Source: Entomortierella parvispora (taxonomy: Eukaryota > Mortierellomycota > Mortierellomycetes > Mortierellales > Mortierellaceae). Taken from it: a stretch of DNA of 64,000 nucleotides. The notes under the pieces were generated by a model. It worked only from the letters and a program-made list of their open reading frames with translations, searched no databases and was not told the origin of the DNA. The translations under genes were made by a program, and so were the position numbers. Of the stretch, positions 1 to 10,072 are shown in pieces. Where the stretch lies: positions 1,488,001 to 1,552,000 of the forward strand of contig OY752145.1 in NCBI GenBank assembly GCA_963573315.1, read 5' to 3'. The stretch's first letter is position 1. Every line of letters begins with the position of its first letter.

Positions 1-591
1 GAGGGCAAGAGCTTAGTCAGCAAGGCCGCAGTGTTGGGCGCCACCTCCGAGGGCTTCAAGAGAACCGTGTTACCGGCCGCAATGGCACCCACGGCCGGGG
101 CCAACAGCAGGTTCAAAGGGTAGTTCCAGGCACCAATGATCAGGACCATGCCCAAAGGATCCTTTCGGATGTGAACGTTATCAAACTTGTTCACGATACC
201 CGTCTTGACAGATCGGTTGGCGGCCCACTTGTCTAGGTTCTTGATGGCATCGATACATTCTTGCTTGACCATGCCGGACTCACCAATCATCAACTCTGCT
301 GGGGGTTTGTGCAGATCGCGAAAGACGGCGTCACGGATCGCAGCGTCGTTATCGGCCAACATGTTGTACATGCCTCGGAGTTGCTGCTTGCGGAAGTCCA
401 AGGACTTTGTGATGCCGGCGTTGAAAGCGGAGCGAAGGCCTTGGACAATCTGGATGGTGGGGCATGAATGAGAGGTTGCATTAGAAGGAGGGAGGGAATG
501 TAGACATTTCAGGAGAGGAATGTTGCCGGGAGGAGGAGTGAATGAGGAATACCTTTGGAATGTCGGCGGTGGGGGTGTAAGCAAGAGACAT
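1..591 (-). CDS. Fatty aldehyde dehydrogenase (ALDH3 type), 5' part only
   Basis: NAD(P)-dependent oxidation of aldehydes to acids; fungal ALDH3 enzymes (yeast Hfd1 type) act on long-chain aldehydes from sphingolipid breakdown. Exon 1 (553-591) encodes a 13-residue start, MSLAYTPTADIPK. A 103-bp GT-AG intron (450-552) follows, and exon 2 runs from 449 off the left edge. Exon 2 shows the family N-terminus: IVQGLRSAFNAGITKS, then the cofactor-binding stretch IIGAWNYPLNLLLAPAVGAI and AAGNTVLLKPSEVAPNTA. The catalytic Cys/Glu region and any C-terminal membrane anchor lie outside the window, so chain-length specificity and location cannot be judged. It diverges from thymidylate synthase. The ALDH family is certain; the ALDH3 subclass is likely from the WNYPLNLLL/LKPSE pattern. 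Confidence 0.88.
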
Positions 592-934
592 TGTGGAGGG
601 TTAGTGCCGAGGGAGGAGGTTGGGAGAGAAGGAGAGAGTGAGAAGGTAGGAGAGAGGGAAGGAGGGCAGCTGTAGTAATCAACGAGCCAGAGGGTTCGAG
701 GGAAAGTGGGAGAGAGAGAGAGAGGGTGTGGGAGAGAGGATGTGGAGGGGAAGGACGACAAAAGGAAGTAAAGAGAGAAAGAAGAAAGAAGAGAGCAAGC
801 AAGGAAGGAAGGAAGGAAGGAAGGAATGGACAAGGATAAGGCGAGACGAGCGAGCAGCAAAGGAAAGGGCTCTTTTGTGAAGAGGAGAGAGAAGGACGGA
901 CTCTCCACCGATCGCACTGTGGATCGAGAGACGG

Positions 935-940
935 ACGCGT
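935..940. promoter_or_regulatory. ACGCGT, candidate MluI cell-cycle box
   Basis: Palindromic ACGCGT 365 bp upstream of the thymidylate synthase ATG. In yeasts this is the binding core of MBF (Mbp1/Swi6), which drives G1/S genes including thymidylate synthase. The role here is inferred. Confidence 0.4.
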
Positions 941-1116
941 GATCTTGAGAGTGGACTCTTGGTCCTCTGTCTGTCTGTCGGGGGGGATGGCAGTGGATGG
1001 CATGCTGCTGCACTGTCACTGTCCCCTGTCCTCTGTCCTCATCCTCTATCCTCTGTTCTCTCCACATACACAATCATAATCACGGTCGCCACAAATCAAA
1101 ACAAAAAAAGAGTCCG

Positions 1117-1122
1117 ACGCGT
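1117..1122. promoter_or_regulatory. ACGCGT, second candidate MluI cell-cycle box
   Basis: Second ACGCGT, 183 bp upstream of the thymidylate synthase ATG and just before the CT-rich leader. It sits in a CG-rich patch (CCGACGCGTTGCGCGACG). This is the better-placed of the two for S-phase control of the gene. Confidence 0.5.
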
Positions 1123-1304
1123 TGCGCGACGTTTTTTTTAATTTATTTTTGTTTCCATCAGCAGTGTCAACTGAACTGTTCAGCGACTCTTTTCTTTTCT
1201 TCTTCTCTCCTTCCCTTCTTTCTTTCCCTTCTTCCCTTTTCTTCTTTTCCTTCTTCTCTTCCCTTCCCTTCCTTATTTCCTTTCCTTCCTTCTCATTCTC
1301 TCTA

Positions 1305-2420
1305 ATGGTCTCGCCCACATTCACCCCCTCCATCCATCCCTGGAGAGCTGACAATCAGCATGAGGAGCACCAGTACCTGAACATGATTCGCTACATCATC
1401 GACCATGGCGAGCACCGTGCTGACCGCACCGGCACCGGCACCCGTTCTATCTTTGCCCCCCCTGCCATGCGCTTCTCCCTCCAGGACGACCTCTTTCCCC
1501 TCCTCACCACCAAGCGCGTCTTTTACCGCGCCGTCGTCGAAGAGCTCCTCTGGTTCGTCAAGGGCGACACCAACGGCCTCCACCTTTCCGAGAAGGGCAT
1601 CAACATCTGGGAGGGCAATGGCTCGCGCGAGTATCTAGACAAGGTCGGCCTCGGTCATCGTAAAGTCGGTGATCTTGGCCCCGTCTATGGATTCCAATGG
1701 AGACACTTTGGCGCAGAGTACAAGGACTGTGACACGGACTATACAGGCCAAGGAGTCGATCAGCTCGCAGAGGTCATTTACAAGATCAAGAACAACCCCA
1801 CAGACAGACGCATCATCATGAGTGCCTGGAACCCTGCTGGTATGAGATCACAGACAAGAGAAACAAGTGCAAGCGCTTTATTTTTTTCCTCCGCAGCCAA
1901 TTCGTTCTCTGACTCGTATTTCTTTTTATTTCTCTCTGACTCTTTGAAAATAGATCTTGAAAAGATGGCACTTCCTCCCTGTCATATGTTTTGTCAGTTT
2001 TACGTCTCTACTCCCACAGAGGCTGAGCCTCGGTCCAAGCTCTCTTGTCAGCTTTACCAACGGTCCTGCGACATGGGTCTCGGCGTGCCTTTCAACATTG
2101 CGTCGTATGCGCTTTTGACAAAGATGATTGCTCATGTAACGGATTTGGATTGTGGCGAGTTTATTCACACGATGGGAGATGCTCACATCTACCTGGATCA
2201 TCTGGAGGCGCTCCAGGTGCAGCTTGAGCGGGAGCCTAGAGCATTCCCCAAGCTGTTTATCCGCCCCGAGCAAAAGACAGAGCAGCAGGCAGAGGATGGA
2301 TCGACGACAATGACGACGACAAAGCGAGAGATCAAGAACATTGACGACTTTCGATTCGAGGACTTTGTTCTTGAGGGATATACGCCACACAAGAAGATTG
2401 ACATGGTCATGTCTGTCTGA
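1305..2420 (+). CDS. Thymidylate synthase
   Basis: Makes dTMP from dUMP using methylene-tetrahydrofolate, supplying DNA synthesis. Two exons (1305-1839, 1954-2420) give 333 residues, close to the usual 300-330. Visible family marks are [10 protein letters not shown] near the N-terminus, [11 protein letters not shown]-like [47 protein letters not shown], the active-site Cys in [49 protein letters not shown] and C-terminal [10 protein letters not shown]. The start at 1305 is preferred: upstream in-frame codons only translate the CT-rich leader as Phe/Ser runs. The intron (1840-1953) is 114 bp, a multiple of three with no in-frame stop, so naive translation reads straight through it. A near-universal residue pattern supports the splice: AWNPAD joins LEKMALPPC. 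Residues near 2270-2320 form a short polar insertion. Confidence 0.97.
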   Translation: MVSPTFTPSIHPWRADNQHEEHQYLNMIRYIIDHGEHRADRTGTGTRSIFAPPAMRFSLQDDLFPLLTTKRVFYRAVVEELLWFVKGDTNGLHLSEKGINIWEGNGSREYLDKVGLGHRKVGDLGPVYGFQWRHFGAEYKDCDTDYTGQGVDQLAEVIYKIKNNPTDRRIIMSAWNPAGMRSQTRETSASALFFSSAANSFSDSYFFLFLSDSLKIDLEKMALPPCHMFCQFYVSTPTEAEPRSKLSCQLYQRSCDMGLGVPFNIASYALLTKMIAHVTDLDCGEFIHTMGDAHIYLDHLEALQVQLEREPRAFPKLFIRPEQKTEQQAEDGSTTMTTTKREIKNIDDFRFEDFVLEGYTPHKKIDMVMSV

Positions 2421-2698
2421 ACAAAGAAGGAGGGCCATAAAAAAGGTCAACGCGCATAGAATAAAAAATAAATAAACGGGAATAAAAAATAGCCCAAAAG
2501 TGGAAATGTGACTCTGTCCGGGGTCCAAAGGCGATCTTCGGTTTCCGTCCGTTGAAAAACGGGCCGTTCGTTCATTCATTCATTCGTTCGCCTTTTGCTG
2601 AGTGTCCATCCATCCATTCCCTTCATTCCTCCATCCTTGTCTGCCCCCTGCAGGATCGCTCCCGGATCACCCTCTTCCCCTCCACCGCAGACTCGACC

Positions 2699-4336
2699 AT
2701 GCCCGCTACTGAACTTTACATCTATGGAGGCGCCTTTGGCTTGCCCTCGATCGACGCCCAGTGTCTCGCCATGATCTCGTACTTGAGCATCGTCTCCCAT
2801 CAAGAGTACACCATCGTCGAATGCAACGATACTGGCGTCTCACCCACCGGTACAACCCTTGCTTGGAAAAAGAAGAACAATGTGCCAGGACAAGGGGATC
2901 CGTTGCACAGTGTCCTAACCAGAGGTTTGTTCATTTTAGGTGAATTGCCAATGCTCCATCACGGCAAGAACTGGATCTCGGGAACCAACAGGATCATTGC
3001 TTACCTCTCCAAAACGGCAAGTGTTGCAAAGAGGATACCAAAAGGAGATGGAACAAACAAAAAGAGAGGATAGAGGATACTAACTGGACGAAACGCGCTC
3101 CGTTTCTTTCCTTTCCATCTTCGTCTTCCGATCCAACAGGGATACAACGCGAACGAGCACTTGACCACGGAAGAAATCGCAAAGTCGGTCGCTTATGGAT
3201 CTCTTGTCGACGAATCCTTGAACGATGCCTTGGTAATGATAAAGTCAAATTGGAAACATAACATGCAGCAATCGGACAATTGCAGGGAAGGAGGATTTGG
3301 AAGGGCTAACCCTGTCTTCATGTTTTTTTTAAACATAATAGCTGTTCTCCTGGTTTGCTATCGCGGAAAACTTTTTGGGCGCGACTTGCAAAGCGTATTC
3401 GAACCTCTTTTCGTTCCCTTCCCGCTATTTCTTGCCTATTCAGATCCGTAAGGCGGCTGTGCAACGCGTCCGCAAGTATGGAGGACGCGTCGAGTCTGGT
3501 ATTATGACCGATACCACTGATTCCAAGGTAAAAGGCCCACCCACTCTTTGCTCCTCCGTTCCCGAGTTTTTAAAACTCACACTCACCCCTTGGCAGACAA
3601 AAGGGGATACAATGACAGGGAGGTCTAACATCGACACTGTGGCACTCATATCCCTGATAGGTGTACGCCTTGGCTAGAGACTGCTACCGCGTCTTGGATC
3701 GGAAACTGGGAGACAATGAATTTTTCTTTGGAGTTCGGTAAGTCAAGCAACGCCAAAAGAGGGTGCAAGGAGAGGCGTTTTTTCGTATCAGGAATGTGTG
3801 GAAATATCATCCTAATCCAATTTTCACTTTTTTTCTTCTTCTTCTTTTACCCTAGTCCCACGACATTGGACGCCAAGGTGTTTGGTTACTTGGCTCTTCA
3901 ACTGTACCCAGAACTCCCAGACCCTCATTTCCAAAAAATGCTTCAGGACGATTTCCCACGCTTGGTGGCGTACTGTGATCGCTGCAGGGACGAATTCTTT
4001 GCCAACTTGCCCGAAAAGACAGAGCCCACAGAGAGCTCGCCCTTCTTCACCAATCCTTTCTCCGCTCCCAAGGAATGGTTCAAGAACACGTTTTTGACAG
4101 CTCCTTCCACTACGAATGGTCATGTTAACGGATCGGCTTCTGAGCAGGAAGGTAGCAGCAGCAGCAAAAAAACAAAGGAGGAACGGGATTTTGATCTCAA
4201 GAGGATTTACGCCATTACGTTTGGAACCTTGGCCATGGTCACATATGTGATCATCAATGGGTTGGTGGTCATTGGCAATGAGGAAGAAGAAGAAGAAGAG
4301 GAAGAAGTGGATGGTCGTGGTCCCTTCAACTACTAG
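2699..4336 (+). CDS. Metaxin / Sam37-like outer-membrane SAM subunit
   Basis: Metaxin/Sam37 proteins sit on the mitochondrial outer membrane in the SAM complex, which inserts beta-barrel proteins. Six exons (2699-2849, 2940-3016, 3140-3232, 3342-3527, 3661-3737, 3856-4336) join without frame conflict to 354 residues. The GST-like fold is visible: N-terminal ELYIYGGAFGLPSIDAQCLA, then GELPMLHHGKNWISGTNRII (the LPxL-type glutaredoxin-like strand), and C-terminal TLDAKVFGYLALQLYPELP. A hydrophobic segment near the end (IYAITFGTLAMVTYVIINGL) fits a tail anchor. It is followed by a poly-Glu stretch of about nine residues. Intron 2 (3017-3139) begins with GC (GCAAGT), not GT; only that donor keeps YLSKT-GYNANEHLT in frame. 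Metaxin-1 and Sam37 cannot be separated by eye. Confidence 0.87.
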
Positions 4337-4443
4337 GTCATCTCTAATAATCATTTAATAATAATAAAACAAGATAGATGAACAATGGTTCTACAGGGTC
4401 TTCTACAGGCTCTTTTTTTTCTACATGTGTTTGACTCTTCCTT

Positions 4444-7400
4444 TCAATCAAGAACAAACCGCCCGCCGTAGACACGGTGGACAACCCTGGAGATGGTCGA
4501 CAGGGTCTGACTCAATGCTTGTCTCCAGGTGCAAAGGACAATGACCTGTTGTAGCTCCACAAGCTGCCTCCTCTCCTGCGTCAAGTTATCCTCTCCAGCC
4601 AGTAACAGCAACTCATTCTCCTCAACCCTCCTCTTTAACCACCTGAGCACCATTCTCACTCGATCCAGGTCGCGTTCCATCACAATCACACGCGTCAAAA
4701 AATCAGAGAACGATTTGACGTCGTCCGGGTTGGGCCCCTCGTCCAACAAGGGACCCTTGCTGCTCTCGCCATTGCTCGAGCATCCGGCCGCAGAGTTTGG
4801 AGTTTCTTCTTTGTAGACAAGGGTAGATTTGACCCATACACTGATCATCGTTCGAAGTTCGCCAATCTCACGTCGACCCATGAGCGTGGGTCTTTCCAAA
4901 GCAAATGTCGTCCCAGCTGGTTTCCCTGCAGAGTCCGTAGAATGGCTGCCATGGTGGTGATGTTGGTGTTGGTGGCGGTGGTGTTGGTGTCCTTCTGAAG
5001 GATTGTAGCCTCGGGCTGTAATGCTGTCTGCCTGTGCTGCTTTATCCCTGTTTTCCTGGGCTCTTTGGCGATTCTTGAGTGTCTCCAGCTTATGACTCGC
5101 CTCAATCTCGGCACGAATATCGGGTGGAAGCGCCGCTAAAAACTCTGCATCAAGTGCTGGTTCTTCGTTTGTATCGGTCGCAACCACCACGGTTTTGGCC
5201 CCCTTGGGATCTGCCCCTGGGATTGGTGCTTCTTGAAAAGCGTCTTGATCATCATCATCATTTTCAGCCTCGTCGACACCCCCTCCCTTCGAGCCGACGC
5301 GAGAAGATTTCAAGGTCGAGGTCGTCGTCGTTCCCCGTTTCCTGGGTCGTCCTCGAGTCCGGCCTCTTGTGCCTCGAGCGCCTCGGGTGCTCGTACTGGC
5401 GTTGGCGCTTACGACAGGCTCAGTAACCATAGTGCGACCTCGTTTTGCTTGAGGACGGGCTGCCCTGTCGCTCATGTCCCCTGAAGACGGGTCCCTTTGA
5501 TCTGGTCCAGCCTGTACAAGTTTTCGGATCAGCCGATGATCTTCCATATTGCGGGTATATTCCTGTTCGATTTCGGCTCGAATATCTGCTGGAAGCGCAT
5601 CCAAGACGGATTGATCGAGCTGCGTCCGTGTTTGTTCACCGATTAGTAAACATAAGAAAATGCTGTTCACTTTCTCCTTGTTATGTCCTTTTCAATGACT
5701 TACTTTGGCTGGCGATGGCAATCCTGGGACCCCGTTGTTTGTAGAGGGCCTGGGTGGCGTGCTTGGAGCTCGAGGCTCCTTTCTTTTCCGCTCAGCATAC
5801 CGTTGCAGAGTGGTTTTCATTGCTGGAGTTGACATGGCGATCAGATCCTCTGGATCGACTTGTGACCAAGCAGGCAAGGTTGTGTCGGCGTGATTGGTGC
5901 CTGCATTGGGCACAGTCTTTTCAGGAGACAACCTGGATACATCATCATGGTCTAGAGTCTGACGCTTTTCATGCCCTGCAACGTCATTCCTAAGAAAAAC
6001 CAGCTCATTGTGACAACGAAGATCCTCCTGAATATCCAGGGGAAGCTCGTTAAATGTTGCTTGGTCAATATCCATCCTGGGCTTTTGTTGAGGGTCTACA
6101 CTGCCATCATGGCTACCTTCAGCTACAGGTCTTTCATCCCTTGCTTTTGGGCTGCTCAGTCTCAAAGGAAGAGTCGTTGGCGGTGAAGATGCTGTTGCTG
6201 AGGTGACCGGTCGAGGATGCTGCGGTTGTTGCTGGAACATGGCGGAGCTGAGAGTCGTCTGGTTCTTGCTTTCGTAGGGTAAAAAGGCAGCTTTGGAGAC
6301 TGTATTGATCATGTCATTATTGAGCTTCAGCACTTGAATGCCCAATCCTATAGACAATAAGAGATCACAGAGACGTATTTAATACCAATCGTCCCCAATA
6401 CAATAATACAATTGACGAAGGATAAACGGACAGCTGAAAAAAGGTGAGGATATCGTACCACGTAGATCAAGTACATCAAACTTGAAAAACCTCAAAAGAT
6501 TCAATGCTTCGTTTGCAATCAAATCCGGGTCATCGGTATACATTGGCAACTGTCCAGTCCTGCTGAAAAGATCCACTGGACCATGACCAAGGTGTTTCCA
6601 TTGCCCATTCGTGTACTCTTTTCTCTTCATAATCTATCGGCATGGATAGGGCGAAAATGTAAGCCAGCTAGTCTTCTCATACTCCCATCCAAAATTAATG
6701 AAAATAGTCCCCATCATCGTTACCTTGATGACAACCGACTTTGCCATACGGTCGATTTCCTTGAGTCGCTTGTGCACCTCCTTGGCCAAATCTCTGATAA
6801 AGGAATTGACCTGCATCTGATTTTCAAACCGAACCCCCCATGAAATCTCGGCACTCACACTCTGGCGCGTTTTCTCTCGATCCGATGCCAGAGTCGTGTC
6901 ATCGATACCTCGACAAAACTTGTAGAGCATCTCTCCCGTTTTCATACCGCAAATCCTCTGAAGTTCATCCTTCTTAACTTTTTGGAGCTGGCTCAAGGAC
7001 TCTACCTCTAGGCGGGTTTCCAGGTCATCCACAATTTTGTACCCGACGCCCGGCAAGTCCTTGACTCTGAACTCCTTGAGAGGAGCTACTTTTCGAGGCA
7101 CAACAGGGGACGCGGTGGACGTAGATGGCGAACCATCTGGCTGCTGTGACCCCTCATGACTGCTATTGAGTTGTACGCTTGTATCATCTTGCGTCGTCGG
7201 GAGCATCCATTGAGTGCCTCCTTGAAGCTCCAACATCGTTTTGTCCGATCCAGGTGCACTTGGCCAAATATATTGTCCGTGAGGTTTTGCCCTCTTGGTT
7301 GCCAACTTTGCCAAAAGGATATTGGGTCCGATCCCGATACTAGCATGGCATCCTGTCGCGGCAAGAATCTCGTCCCTGACTTTTTGAGCAAAGGATTCTG

Positions 7401-9498
7401 GTCCCACCAAGGCGTTCGCGGCCTCTTGTTCCTGAGTTGACAGCACAGTTCCTGGGGCAGAAGAGGAGCCAACATGGGAATGACTGGTTGGGTTTTCTTC
7501 CCAATACGGTAGGCATTTCGAGGTCACATCCACGAGTGCCTCGTCCACAGAGACCGCTTGGAGCTCATCAGCGTAGGAAAGCAGAATCTTGTAAAACGCG
7601 ATCGAAATGTCCTCGTAATGCTGAAATTCATAAGGGACCACAACCAGATCCGGGCAAAGAGACCGTGCCCTTTTGAGTTGCATTCCGTTCTTGACACCAA
7701 AGTCTCGGGCCAGGTAATTGCAAGAGGCAATCTCGCTGTTGGACGTGGAACCTCCGGATCCATGAGCCACACCAATAGGTTTGTTCAATAGCTCTGGTTT
7801 TCCTCTTGCAGCGACAGATGCAAAGAAACAATCAAAGTCAACGTGCCTTTAGACAAGAGCGTAAGGGAGAAAAGGTGCCCAAAAATTAGGTTAGAAAGCA
7901 CCAAAAGACGACATGATGTTTCATTAAAAGAACCTTACATGATGGTCCTATTTTTGAATTTTGAGGAAACTGGAGCCCTATCCTTTTGAATCTCGGCTGT
8001 GACCTCTCTCAGTTTGGCCTTCCAGGTCGACAAGTAATGAAGACGCGAGGACTGGTAAAACTTTTCGACAAAACCTGGCTGAACGGAGGAATTGAGTCTG
8101 TTCCATGGGACCGATAGCTCGATCAAAGTCGGATGACGCGTGTCGATCACGCCGTGGCTGTTTTGTCCCAGCAATCCTGATCCAGGGACCCCGTCATTTC
8201 CTTGAATGGAGCTTGTCGGAGGAGCAATAATGGGTTTGGCGTAGGGATTAAAGGCCGGTGGTATAATCTTGTATTCTGATGTAAGGGAGGGTTGAGGTCC
8301 AGAGAGAGTATTTGTTGTGGGTGGCTGAACGACTGCTGTCATGGCTACATCGTTGTCTGAACCCGTGGGGTCATGGTGGTCATCCATCAGCGCGTCGTCA
8401 TCAAAGAGTAAGTCATCGCCAAGGCCGTACCCTTCCCAACTTTGACTTTCTTCATCATGGCCGTTGAGCGCCTCATTGGCTGCGTCTCCAGCAGGATCTC
8501 TAGCAAGATCTCTTTCTGCTGCAGCAGGAGAAGTCTCAGGTGTAGGTTCACGAGACATCGCAGTAGTCGCTTCTGGCATAGGAGAAGGAGAAGATGAAGC
8601 AGTCTCGGCTATACTGACTCCAAACTTTGTAAGAGACATTGGCGTCCTAAGAGTGCTAAAGTTGTGCCAAGACAGTAGTCGGTTCGCTTTTACGCTTTCC
8701 ACTACCCACTCGGGCTTGGCCACTTTGTAATTTCTAAGGGAACAGAAAGGCAAATGTGCAGATATGAGGTGACGACGTTTTCGAGTGTGGTTCCTTGAAC
8801 AATAGGGGAAGGATCTTTAGCACATACCGAAATTCCTTCATTTTTGCTTGAGTGAGATTCGAAGCAATGATATGGGTGACTTTGCTTTTTTGAACTATCA
8901 AGGCAGAGAAGGGAAGCATTAGTCGATTCTGTCTCATATACCTTGGACTGAAGTAAGGCTAATAAAGCGTATCCTGAGAAGCACATACGGTACTGGGTGA
9001 ACTCGCCACCTACACAAATCCAAGGAAAATGGCATAAATTAGAATGGCGACCTCGAAAATAACGCGGACAAAACTACCACAGTAACAAGTGAACTTGCCT
9101 CGTTGAACAATCATATTACGGATGTCTGTGCGTGTGGAAGCAGGGTATTGTAAGGTTAGGATCGAGCAGATTGTATTTTTCACCAAAGCGACTTTGGTAC
9201 ATGATCAACTTGCCATGGATGGGAGGGTCTGTATAGCCGTTCACATAGACAATAACGCCTTCGAATATCGGAGCCAGGTCTGCTGGAGCCAGAGCGGCAC
9301 TGGTGGTGAGGTGGGATGGGTTGAAGTTAACAGAGTTAACAGATCGGTGTGCGGCTTCTTTCCAACGAGGTCGCGTTTAAAAAGGACATACATTTCTTCC
9401 TGCTGCAAGAGCAGTTTTTGTCGTTTGTGGCGAAAGTAGGAGGAGAAGTCGCCATACTCGATGGCATCGTAGGGGTTCTCCTCTTGGTCGGGGTCCAT
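4444..9498 (-). CDS. REV1: DNA repair protein REV1 (Y-family polymerase)
   Basis: Deoxycytidyl transferase and scaffold for translesion synthesis with Pol zeta. Ten exons, all frame-consistent, give 1406 residues: 9392-9498, 9214-9299, 9099-9125, 8989-9009, 8828-8894, 7939-8733, 6724-7846, 6459-6633, 5704-6347, 4444-5619. The N-terminal BRCT (about 45-125) shows IFEGVIVYVNGYTDP, RGGEFTQYL, SKVTHIIASNLT and KPEWVVESVKANRLLSW. The catalytic palm (from about 368) has HVDFDCFFASV and SVDEALVDV, carrying the metal-binding acids. Three ubiquitin-binding motifs follow: IDQATFNELPLDIQEDL, LDQSVLDALPADIRAEIE and LDAEFLAALPPDIRAEIE. The C-terminal domain (about 1270-1406, ELRTMISVWVKSTL to RVYGGRFVLD) is the REV7/Y-polymerase docking module. 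Introns 2 and 3 (9126-9213, 9010-9098) start with GC (GCAAGT). Exons 3 and 4 are only 27 and 21 nt. Confidence 0.95.
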
Positions 9499-10072
9499 TG
9501 TCGACGCCGAGCAGAGAGGGTGGTCCAGGGGGGGAATGAGCAAAGGGAATGACCATGGGCATGCGGCGAACGAACAAAGGGAACGATCACTGCTAATATT
9601 AACACGGACACAAGGGAACACGAAGCGCCACCAACATTGCGGTGTGACTGCGATGGATTATGTTGGGGCAGGTCCGTGTTCACTCTGCAGAGGGCCGTGC
9701 TGCGGCCGTGCAAGCGATATCTCCCGCTCTGCGGCATGTTTACCTTTACGGGGGTCGACCTGAAAACCCTTCTTCTCACTTTCTTTTATTGCACTTGCCA
9801 ACTGCACACCTCTGCTATTTTCAATAATACCCATACTCATGCATGCAACCCTTCCTTCTCCTTCATCCCATGCTCGCCCATCCTCATCTCCATCCCCCTT
9901 CATTGCCAACTCTCGCAGCCTGACCTTCTCCAGACCATCTCTCTCTCTACTCCTTCCCTTCTGTCCTTCTTTCTCACTCTTCCTCCTCCTCTCAAAACGC
10001 ATAATACGAACGCCTTTCTTTCTTTCCCCCCTTCCTCGCCCAACCATCCTTTCCTGTGGGTGAAAAGGAACC
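9499..10072. promoter_or_regulatory. Divergent promoter of REV1 and the AGC kinase
   Basis: A 574-bp intergenic stretch. From about 9850 it is strongly CT-rich on the plus strand, leading into the kinase ATG. No clear TATA box and no RNA gene seen. ORFs here are low-complexity translations of the CT tract. Confidence 0.5.

Larger units (their letters stand above)
592..1304. promoter_or_regulatory. Divergent promoter between ALDH and thymidylate synthase
   Basis: A 713-bp gene-free stretch. Its left half (about 600-900) is purine-rich on the plus strand with GGAA/GGAGAGA runs, so it is pyrimidine-rich for the ALDH direction. Its right half (about 1190-1300) is CT-rich in the thymidylate synthase direction. 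Each CT tract therefore precedes its own gene on the sense strand, as is common in fungal promoters. Two ACGCGT motifs lie between them. Long ORFs crossing the tracts are low-complexity Ser/Phe/Arg/Glu translations and are not credible genes. Confidence 0.6.

Noticed and set aside
509-1003. 164-codon minus-strand ORF
   Set aside because: Low-complexity Ser/Leu/Pro translation of the purine/pyrimidine-biased promoter; it overlaps ALDH exon 1 and its intron.
1122-1304. 61-codon N-terminal extension of thymidylate synthase
   Set aside because: Phe/Ser-only translation of the CT-rich leader; the family N-terminus begins after the ATG at 1305.
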